A stretch of DNA of 6,031 bases from positions 58,961-64,991 of the forward strand of contig DHLW01000087.1 of the NCBI GenBank assembly GCA_002405485.1, given 5' to 3'. The notes under the pieces are model-generated. The model did no database searches. It saw nothing but the letters and a program-made list of their open reading frames with translations, and was not told the origin of the DNA. Positions 1 through 5,229 of the stretch are shown here, in pieces. The position numbers and the translations under genes are program-made. Within the stretch, counting starts at the first letter, position 1. Each line of letters begins with the position of its first letter. Source of the stretch: Phycisphaerales bacterium UBA4658 (GTDB lineage Bacteria > Planctomycetota > Phycisphaerae > Phycisphaerales > UBA1924).

Positions 1-1
1 G

Positions 2-172
2 ATCCACACCGACTTCGAGCGCGGGTTCATCCGCGCCGAGGTGTATTCGGTGAAGGACCTGCAGGAGTTCAAGAACGAGAAGGCGATCAAGGAGCACGGC
101 CGGATGCGCGTGGAGGGCAAGGACTACGTGATGCAGGACGGGGACGTGTGCCACTTCCTGTTCAACGTGTGA
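2..172 (+). CDS. ychF: YchF/OLA1-type ATPase, C-terminal fragment (TGS domain)
   Basis: This is the 3' end of a gene that begins left of the window; 56 residues and a TGA stop are visible. The fragment opens with [14 protein letters not shown], then has an [12 protein letters not shown] stretch and ends HFLFNV. This is the C-terminal TGS domain signature of the YchF/OLA1 family of Obg-related P-loop NTPases. Family members are cytosolic, bind ribosomes, prefer ATP over GTP and have been linked to translation control and oxidative stress responses. The G-domain motifs (P-loop, NxxE) lie outside the window and cannot be checked. The reading frame is open from the first base, and the fragment ends at the normal family C-terminus, so it is not truncated at this end. 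It converges on gltX with 33 bases between the stop codons. Identification is secure; the intactness of the rest is unknown. Confidence 0.93.
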   Translation: MHTDFERGFIRAEVYSVKDLQEFKNEKAIKEHGRMRVEGKDYVMQDGDVCHFLFNV

Positions 173-205
173 TTGCCGCGGGCGCGGGGTGAGTCGACGT
201 CTGGA

Positions 206-2047
206 TTACACGACGGCAGCGCGATGACATCGGTCGAGTCGGCGGAGGACGCTCTCGCGGCCAAGAGCGGCGAGGGTCTCGGCGATGCCTGGGCTGACGC
301 CCGCGCCGGTCACGCCGACGCGGAGGGGCTGGGCGAGTTGCCCGATGCCGACGCCGAGCTGCTGGGCGAGCTGCTCGAGCAGCGTGTGGATGGCCGGGAC
401 GGTCCAGTCGGCGGTCGGGAGCGCGGACAGCCGCTCGCGGGAGGCGGCGAGGAGCTCGACGCCGGTGCGCGGCGGCGCGCCAGGAGCCGCGTTCTTGGCG
501 TCCGGGGATCGCAGCTTGTCGATGGCCTTAGGGTCAAAGGCGACGTCGTCGTCGGCGACGAGGGCGAAGCGCACGGCGTTGATGCCGTCGCGCAGCGTTC
601 TGGCGCGTGGCTTGACGGCGGCAGCGAGGATTGTGAAGGCCGCGCTGCCGCGGGCGTCGAGTCTCGCCAGCACGTGCGGCTCATACTCCGCGAGGAAGGC
701 GCGCCACTTGGCGGCAAACTGCGCATCGGTGAGCGCGTTGATCGCGTCGGCGTTGAAGGACTGGAGCTTGGCGCGGTCGAACTTGGCGGGCGTCTTGCCC
801 ACGCGATCGACCGAGAAACGCTCGGCCATGAACGCGGCGTCGAACTTCTCCAGGTCCTTCCCATCGGGGAGCTTCATCCCCGGATTCCAGCCCAGAAGCG
901 CGATGAAGTTGATGATTGCCTCCGGCAGATAGCCGTTGCGGCGGAAGTCGTAGACCTCGATCTCCGGGAGCGTGACGTTGAGCAGCGCGGCGATCTGGCC
1001 CGCGAGGTCGAGGTTGTCGTTCTCGCCGGCGAGAAAATCGGCGACGAGCTTGGGGTCCTGGTTCAGCGACTGCGCGAGCGAGGCGGGGGTGAGCGGAGCG
1101 GCGCCGGGAGCGGGGGGTTTGGCGATGGCGTCCTTGGCGGCCTTGCGGGCGGCCTTGGCCTTGTCGCGCTTGCTCATCTTGCTGCCGTCCATGTTCATGA
1201 TGAGCGGCATGTGCGCGAAGCTGGGCGTGCGGAAGGGCTGGTGTGTGTCCAGGCGCGTGAGGGCTCGCTGCAGCGCGACGTGGCGGGGCGTGTTGGCGAG
1301 GTGCTCCTGGGCGCGCATGACGTGGGTCACGCCCATGAGTTCGTCGTCGATGACGACGGCGAAGTGGTAGGTGGGAAAGCCGTCGGCCTTGCGGATCACG
1401 AAGTCGTCGACTTCACCCGGGGCGATCTTGACCTCGCCGAGAATCTCGTCTCGCACCACCACGGCGGCAGAGTCCATCGCGAAACGAACGACGTGCGGCT
1501 CGCCCTTCTTGGCGCGATCGATGCGGGCGGTGCAGGGCTGGCCGAAGGTGAAGTCGGCGGGTCGCGGGTATTTGAAGGTCTGCTTCGCCGCGGTGGCCTG
1601 TTTGCGGAGCTTGTCGAGTTCCTCGGCGGTGTCGAAGGCCGGGTAGGCCCTGCCGATGCTCATGAGGTGATCGATGTATGCGTTGTAGACGGCCACGCGG
1701 CGGGCCTGGAAGTATGAGCCGACATCGCGGGCGTGAGAGCCGATGGTCCGACGTGTCCCATCGGGGTTGGCGAGGTCGAGCGTCGGGCCGTCGTCCCACT
1801 CGATGCCGAGCCAGGCGAGGTCTTCGAGGATGCCACGGGCGGATTCGTCGCTGGAGCGGGCCTGATCGGTGTCCTCGATGCGGATCATGAAGCGTCCGCC
1901 CTGTCCGGGCGTGCCCCCGCGGGCGCGGTGCTCGAGTTCGGCCCGCCTGGCGAAGGCCCAGCAGAAGAGAGCCGAGCGTGCCCCACCGATGTGGAGGTGG
2001 CCGGTGGGTGACGGGGCGAAGCGGGTGATGACTGGTCCTTCGGGCAT
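206..2047 (-). CDS. gltX: Glutamyl-tRNA synthetase (class I), with insertions
   Basis: Cytosolic enzyme that charges tRNA-Glu with glutamate using ATP. From the chosen ATG at 2047 it has 613 residues, against roughly 470-560 usual. The N-terminus carries the family signature TRFAPSPTG followed by the HIGH-type motif HIGG (residues 19-22), then RIEDTD near 56-61. KMSKR is at 290-294, GYLPEA near 372, and TGAGVSPG near the C-terminus is typical of the anticodon-binding region. The zinc cysteines seen in E. coli GluRS are absent; the equivalent stretch near 134-140 reads AYPAFDT. Extra segments occur near 34-51, near 90-110 and, largest, about 295-363 just after KMSKR. In-frame ATGs at 2089, 2125 and 2158 are possible starts. 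I chose 2047 because it sits next to the conserved core; 2125 and 2158 would overlap the divergent gene. No good Shine-Dalgarno is visible at 2047 or 2089. Whether it also charges tRNA-Gln cannot be told from the sequence. Confidence 0.95.
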   Translation of the reverse strand: MPEGPVITRFAPSPTGHLHIGGARSALFCWAFARRAELEHRARGGTPGQGGRFMIRIEDTDQARSSDESARGILEDLAWLGIEWDDGPTLDLANPDGTRRTIGSHARDVGSYFQARRVAVYNAYIDHLMSIGRAYPAFDTAEELDKLRKQATAAKQTFKYPRPADFTFGQPCTARIDRAKKGEPHVVRFAMDSAAVVVRDEILGEVKIAPGEVDDFVIRKADGFPTYHFAVVIDDELMGVTHVMRAQEHLANTPRHVALQRALTRLDTHQPFRTPSFAHMPLIMNMDGSKMSKRDKAKAARKAAKDAIAKPPAPGAAPLTPASLAQSLNQDPKLVADFLAGENDNLDLAGQIAALLNVTLPEIEVYDFRRNGYLPEAIINFIALLGWNPGMKLPDGKDLEKFDAAFMAERFSVDRVGKTPAKFDRAKLQSFNADAINALTDAQFAAKWRAFLAEYEPHVLARLDARGSAAFTILAAAVKPRARTLRDGINAVRFALVADDDVAFDPKAIDKLRSPDAKNAAPGAPPRTGVELLAASRERLSALPTADWTVPAIHTLLEQLAQQLGVGIGQLAQPLRVGVTGAGVSPGIAETLAALGRESVLRRLDRCHRAAVV

Positions 2048-2123
2048 AGGAAGGGAGGGTATTCGCGTTCTGAGGGGTGCTGCGGTCATCTCGCGTGCTC
2101 GATGGTGGCAACAATCTGAGGTC

Positions 2124-2714
2124 ATGCCGCGACGACGCACATCACGGATGCAGTCCAAACCGCCCTCCCGGAGCGCTCAAAGCGCCGGTGCGAGGGGGCG
2201 TTCGGCCAAGGCGGTGGCGAGGCCGAACGCGGAGGCCGCGCTCTCTGTGCACGCGGTGCTGGAGATGCGTCGGCTGTACTGGTCGAACCTGCTGCGCGAC
2301 ATGCTGATGGGACTGGCGGCGTTGCAGGACAAGCAGCCGGAGCTGTTTGATGGGCGGAGCGCGGTGCTGACGCATCAGGGCGAACGCATCGCGATCTCGA
2401 GCATCCAGCCGGTGCTGGCGCTGAGCATGGCCATGCCCGGCCCGCAGCGGGAGGCCTCTTTGGCGGTGCAGTGCACGGTGTTTCGCATCCAAACTCCGGG
2501 CGGCGAGGTGTTCACGCTCCCGCTGGAGGAAATTCGCGGGGTGCACATGCTCACGGCGGAGCTGGTGGACAAGCTCCAGAAGCTTGCCGACCAGGAGGAA
2601 GACGAGTCGGAAGGAACGGGCGGATCGTCGGGTCATGCGCCGTTCGGGTTTGCCGCGTTCGCGGCGCTTCCGAAGCGGCCCCCGGGGCCACCCCCGGAAC
2701 ATCCCTCGGAATAG
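2124..2714 (+). CDS. Conserved-looking protein of unknown function, 196 aa
   Basis: I do not recognise this protein. Residues 1-35 are rich in Arg, Lys, Ser and Ala and probably disordered. Residues 38-68 look helical (VHAVLEMRRLYWSNLLRDM). Residues 80-137 alternate hydrophobic and polar residues like a beta domain, with GERIAISSIQPVLAL and VFRIQTPGGEVFTLPLEEI. A helix follows at 143-157, then an acidic patch (EEDESE), a Gly/Ser stretch and a Pro-rich tail. There is no signal peptide or membrane segment, so it should be cytosolic. The basic N-terminus could contact nucleic acid, but that is inference. The ATG at 2124 follows TGAGG by only two bases, so the start is uncertain; ATG at 2148 (residue 9) is an alternative. 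It is divergent from gltX across 76 bases. The opposite strand over the same bases gives a His/Arg-rich shadow, so the plus strand is preferred. Confidence 0.72.
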   Translation: MPRRRTSRMQSKPPSRSAQSAGARGRSAKAVARPNAEAALSVHAVLEMRRLYWSNLLRDMLMGLAALQDKQPELFDGRSAVLTHQGERIAISSIQPVLALSMAMPGPQREASLAVQCTVFRIQTPGGEVFTLPLEEIRGVHMLTAELVDKLQKLADQEEDESEGTGGSSGHAPFGFAAFAALPKRPPGPPPEHPSE

Positions 2715-2781
2715 CCTGGATTTGTCGGGTCAATGGGCTGGGCGTGAGCGTGTGCGGGTGGGATCGAACCGCCGGCCCGGC

Positions 2782-2810
2782 TTGATCGTATCGAAGTACG
2801 TCGATATCTT
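2782..2810 (+). promoter_or_regulatory. Candidate sigma-70-like promoter for the GT2 operon
   Basis: TTGATC (2782-2787, four of six bases matching TTGACA) and TATCTT (2805-2810, four of six matching TATAAT) are separated by 17 bases, the preferred spacing. It would leave an untranslated leader of roughly 160 bases before the ATG at 2981. The spacer is almost filled by the near-palindrome at 2789-2806, which would suit control by a dimeric regulator. The match is modest and the long leader is a weakness, so this is a guess based on position and local AT content. Confidence 0.28.
2789..2806. repeat. 18-base near-palindrome, possible operator
   Basis: The sequence TATCGAAGTACGTCGATA reads as an inverted repeat: TATCGA and TCGATA flank a central GTAC on the same axis, with one unpaired position (A2795 against G2800), so 16 of 18 bases are symmetric. 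It sits in the only AT-richer block of the gap and between two identical 8-base direct repeats. Symmetry of this size upstream of an operon is typical of a binding site for a dimeric repressor or activator. No regulator gene is visible nearby to assign it to. Confidence 0.4.
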
Positions 2811-2967
2811 GATCGACTGAGCCATCGGTTGGTCCGTGAGCGGTTGTTCTGCGATCCCTCGGCGGGGCGGGCGTATCGGGCCCGGAGCGTGGGGCATCCA
2901 AGCGGGCGGGGCGTTCGAAGAGTTCAGCACGGTCGGACATGCTCGATGCCGCGGCGTCGGGTGCAGC

Positions 2968-2972
2968 AGGAG
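2968..2972 (+). promoter_or_regulatory. Ribosome binding site deciding the GT2 start
   Basis: AGGAG lies eight bases before the ATG at 2981. The alternative upstream in-frame ATG at 2939 has no comparable purine-rich site. Starting at 2981 also places the first beta strand (RTLVAIPVYNEE) right at the N-terminus, as is usual for GT2 enzymes. Confidence 0.75.
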
Positions 2973-2980
2973 ACACGCAG

Positions 2981-3754
2981 ATGCGAACGCTCGTCGCCAT
3001 TCCGGTCTATAACGAGGAGCGGACGGTGCAGCGTGTGCTTGCGCACGTGCTGCAGTATGCCGACGACGTGCTGGTGATCGATGACGGATCGACGGACAGG
3101 ACGGTGGCGATGCTGCCCAAGCTGCCGGTGGATGTGATTCGCCATGCCCGCAACCGCGGGTACGGGCACGCGCTCATCGACGCGTTTGCGTGGGCGGCGA
3201 GCCATCAGTACGACTGGATCATCACGATGGACTGCGATGAGCAGCATGAGCCGCAGTCGATTCCGGCGTTTCTTGAGGCGGCGAGGCAGAACAGCGCGGA
3301 TGTCATCAGCGGGTCTCGGTACGTGAATCTCGACGACGCCGAGGGTGCGGCGCCTCCGGACCGGCGAGCGATCAACGCGACGATCACGGAAGAGATCAAT
3401 GCCCGGCTTGGACTGCGGCTGACGGACGCGTTCTGTGGGTTCAAGGCCCACCGCGTGGATGCGCTCCGTCGGCTGACGCTGACGGAGAACGGGTATGCGT
3501 TTCCGATGCAGTTCTGGACGCAGGTGGCGGCCCAGGGGCTTCGCGTCCAGGAGCTTCCCGTGAAGCTCATCTACACCGGAGCGAAGCGGTCGTTTGGCGC
3601 GGGGCTGGATGATCCGGAGCGTCGTCTGCGGCACTATCGCTGCGTGCTGAACACTGAGATCGGGAAGTGGGCGAAGAAACTCCCGCCCGCCGCGGCGGGG
3701 TCCGACGACGCGATCTCCCCCGGCCAAGGATCCTTCACGTGCCCGATGCCGTGA
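2981..3754 (+). CDS. Family 2 glycosyltransferase, DPM1-like, soluble
   Basis: A 257-residue GT-A fold glycosyltransferase. The family transfers a sugar from a nucleotide-sugar to an acceptor, often a polyprenyl phosphate or a growing glycan, at the cytosolic side of the membrane. Visible motifs: VAIPVYNEE at 5-13, the nucleotide-binding VIDDGSTDRT at 32-41, NRGYGHAL at 58-65, the metal-binding DxD (D84-C-D86) followed by EQHEP, GSRY at 111-114, and TDAFCGFKAHR at 148-158, typical of dolichyl-phosphate-mannose-synthase-like members. No transmembrane helix follows the catalytic domain, unlike many polyprenyl-phosphate glycosyltransferases. The tail after residue 234 is low in complexity and probably overlaps the next gene for expression reasons. 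Its last 16 bases overlap the downstream gene, so the two are probably co-transcribed. The donor and acceptor cannot be told from the sequence. Confidence 0.92.
   Translation: MRTLVAIPVYNEERTVQRVLAHVLQYADDVLVIDDGSTDRTVAMLPKLPVDVIRHARNRGYGHALIDAFAWAASHQYDWIITMDCDEQHEPQSIPAFLEAARQNSADVISGSRYVNLDDAEGAAPPDRRAINATITEEINARLGLRLTDAFCGFKAHRVDALRRLTLTENGYAFPMQFWTQVAAQGLRVQELPVKLIYTGAKRSFGAGLDDPERRLRHYRCVLNTEIGKWAKKLPPAAAGSDDAISPGQGSFTCPMP
3726..3730 (+). promoter_or_regulatory. Ribosome binding site inside the GT2 gene, deciding a GTG start
   Basis: AAGGA lies eight bases before GTG at 3739, within the last codons of the glycosyltransferase gene. A second in-frame GTG at 3751, whose last two bases form part of the upstream TGA stop, is 20 bases from this site, so 3739 is preferred. 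Either choice implies translational coupling of the two genes. Confidence 0.6.
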
Positions 3755-5199
3755 ACACCACCGCTGCGTCGGACCTGGCATCGCCGATCGACTTGACGCT
3801 GCGTCCGAGTGCAACGACATGGCAGGCGCTGGTGCATGGTCGACACGCCGAGCTTGACGGGCGTGCCCGTGTGTTTCGAAGGCAGCTTGGGCTGGATCCG
3901 GACCGGCCGGTGGTCATGTCCGGACACCAGCCGCAGTTCTGGCATCCGGGGATCCTCGCCAAGCTCATGGCCCTTGGCGAAGCTGCCCGCCGAACCGGTG
4001 CGCAGGCGGTGTGGCTAGTTGTGGATCACGACGAAGCGGTCACGCGTGTGCGGTATCCGGTGATCGAGGCGACGGGTCGTCTGGTGGATCGATTTCTGGA
4101 GTTGCGCGGCGAAGGTGGTGGCGCGGCGATCGAACGCGGGGTGCCGCTGTGCAGATTGCGGACGCGGCAGGGGCTGGCGGTGCCGACCCTTGGACGGGGT
4201 GAGCGATTCGGCGCTCGGCATGTTGCCGCGGGCCTGAAGGACATCGTCGGGGCGATGGGGCGCCACGCTGGCGAGGCGGATCTTGCGCGGCAGATCGCGC
4301 GCGCATCGCTGGAGCTGGCCTGTGCCGGCGGTGAGCAACCGGTGATCGTGCTGGCGTCTGGTCTGGCGCAGACGGATCTCATGCGCGAGCTTGTGGAGCA
4401 GATGGCCGACGATCCGGCGCGTTGCGTCAGCACGTACAACGCGGCGGCGGCCGGGTCCGCCGGCGCCGGAGTCGGGCCGCTGCAGGTGGGTGAAGACGTT
4501 GAACTGCCGCTGTGGCGACTTGGCCGTGCGATGGGATCGCCTCGGCGTCATGCCAGGGCCGGCATGGTTTCAGGTGCGCGTGGTCGCGAGCTGATCGGCG
4601 CCGGCGAGTTTCTGCCGCGGGCGCTGCTCCTGACGGGGATCATGCGGCTGGCCGGGTGCGATCTGTTCATCCACGGCCTTGGCGGCGGCGGATCGGAGGG
4701 CGAAGGGGGATACGACGCGATCACGGCGGACTGGCTCGGAGCGTGGCTCGGGGCGCGACTTGCGCCGATGGCGGTGGTCTCGGCGACGGTGCGGCTACGG
4801 ATGGCGATCGATGGCGATGTGATGACGCCCGAGGGCGTTGCCCGCGCCCGCTGGCTGGCGCACGCCGCGGCGCACCGCCCGCTGCTGCTGAATGATGCCG
4901 AGGGTGAGCGTGTCCGGGAGACGCTCGTGACCACGCTGACGAAGCTCCGCAACAAGCGCGACAAGGCCTCAAGGGCCTTGAAGCGGGACGCGTACCGGAT
5001 GCTCCACCAGACGCTGCTTGACGCCCGAGTTCGAGGTCGATCGGCTCTGGATGCGCTCACGAAGTCCGCGTCCGACGCGGCGGCGAGGCGGATCGAGGCT
5101 GAACTGGCGGCGGATCGAACCTGGCCCAGCTCGCTCTACGAGCCGGACCAGGTGCGAGGGCTTGCCCGGAGGATCGCCGTCGCGTTCGACGCGACATGA
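3739..5199 (+). CDS. Unknown protein, distant BshC-like features, 486 aa
   Basis: Not firmly recognised. Residues 58-75 read VVMSGHQPQFWHPGILAK, followed by VWLVVDHDEAVTRV at 91-104. This order resembles the TGQQPG...PLYT...K and EDHDFAEV motifs of BshC, the enzyme that adds cysteine to glucosaminyl-malate in bacillithiol synthesis. Further on, FLPRALLLTGIMRL (291-304), HGLGG (312-316) and YDAITADWLGAWLG (325-338), followed by APMAVVSATVRL, fall where BshC has its LRP/QD, GGP and PMPVV segments. Residues 385-460 are charged and helical, matching the position of the BshC coiled coil. Length is close to the BshC norm of about 540. I also recall planctomycete hypothetical proteins with GHQP and FIHGIGG-YD motifs, which may be its true family. 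No signal peptide or membrane helix is seen. The GTG start at 3739 is chosen for its ribosome binding site. It overlaps the GT2 gene by 16 bases. Function is inference only. Confidence 0.8.
   Translation: MPDAVNTTAASDLASPIDLTLRPSATTWQALVHGRHAELDGRARVFRRQLGLDPDRPVVMSGHQPQFWHPGILAKLMALGEAARRTGAQAVWLVVDHDEAVTRVRYPVIEATGRLVDRFLELRGEGGGAAIERGVPLCRLRTRQGLAVPTLGRGERFGARHVAAGLKDIVGAMGRHAGEADLARQIARASLELACAGGEQPVIVLASGLAQTDLMRELVEQMADDPARCVSTYNAAAAGSAGAGVGPLQVGEDVELPLWRLGRAMGSPRRHARAGMVSGARGRELIGAGEFLPRALLLTGIMRLAGCDLFIHGLGGGGSEGEGGYDAITADWLGAWLGARLAPMAVVSATVRLRMAIDGDVMTPEGVARARWLAHAAAHRPLLLNDAEGERVRETLVTTLTKLRNKRDKASRALKRDAYRMLHQTLLDARVRGRSALDALTKSASDAAARRIEAELAADRTWPSSLYEPDQVRGLARRIAVAFDAT
4962..4980 (+). 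repeat. Short perfect inverted repeat inside the coding region
   Basis: CAAGGCC (4962-4968) and GGCCTTG (4974-4980) can pair as a 7-base stem with a 5-base loop, TCAAG. It lies in the coiled-coil-coding part of the unknown gene and encodes residues around DKASRALK. No T-run follows, so it is not an intrinsic terminator. It may have no function. Confidence 0.4.
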
Positions 5200-5229
5200 G
5201 GGCGCGACAAACGGACCTCGATGGGCGAA

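Larger units (their letters stand above)
2781..2815. repeat. Pair of direct repeats CTTGATCG flanking the palindrome
   Basis: CTTGATCG occurs at 2781-2788 and again at 2808-2815, 27 bases apart start to start. The near-palindrome at 2789-2806 fills nearly all the space between them. Two exact 8-base copies this close together in a short gap are unlikely to be chance, though local TCGA/GATC richness lowers the surprise. They could be further half-sites of a regulatory element. Confidence 0.4.
2715..2980. other. Intergenic region upstream of the GT2 operon
   Basis: This 266-base stretch lies between the stop of the unknown protein and the chosen start of the glycosyltransferase. It holds no convincing long gene. 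It contains an AT-richer block at about 2781-2816 with direct repeats, a near-palindrome and a possible promoter. A short GC palindrome (GCCGG-C-CCGGC, 2771-2781) abuts that block; its one-base centre makes it a poor hairpin and not a terminator. Bases 2821-2960 are G/C-rich with no structure I can name. A 31-codon open frame on the minus strand (2730-2825) is treated as a finding rather than a gene. Confidence 0.6.

Noticed and set aside
173..205. Possible terminator between ychF and gltX (CCGCG-GG-CGCGG).
   Set aside because: The loop would be only two bases and no T-run follows on either strand, so it does not meet the criteria for an intrinsic terminator.
173..1717. A 514-codon open frame on the plus strand, long enough to look like a gene.
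   Set aside because: It lies wholly antisense to gltX, whose motifs are unmistakable. Its product is a Gly/Glu/Val/Arg-rich composition artefact typical of GC-rich antisense frames, with no recognisable domain.
2142..2702. A 186-codon minus-strand frame opposite the unknown 196-residue protein.
   Set aside because: Its product is dominated by His, Arg and Gln in a pattern typical of antisense translation, whereas the plus strand gives a balanced protein with plausible secondary structure.
2741..2850. tRNA-like sequence on the minus strand: GGTTCGATCC resembles a T-arm and GGCTCAG resembles a D-arm.
   Set aside because: The T-stem has a C-A mismatch, no 5' strand complementary to the would-be acceptor (CGCACAC) is found upstream, the D-stem lacks its GAGC partner, and no proper anticodon stem can be drawn.
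2939..2980. Upstream ATG at 2939 as the glycosyltransferase start.
   Set aside because: It lacks a ribosome binding site and adds a 14-residue Ala/Gly stretch outside the conserved fold, whereas ATG 2981 has AGGAG at ideal spacing.
2924..3820. A 298-codon minus-strand frame across the glycosyltransferase region.
   Set aside because: It is antisense to a GT2 enzyme with all expected motifs, and its product is Arg/His-rich with no domain.
5200..5229. Possible bidirectional terminator between the BshC-like gene and pckG.
   Set aside because: No stem of useful length and no T-run can be found in the 30 bases.
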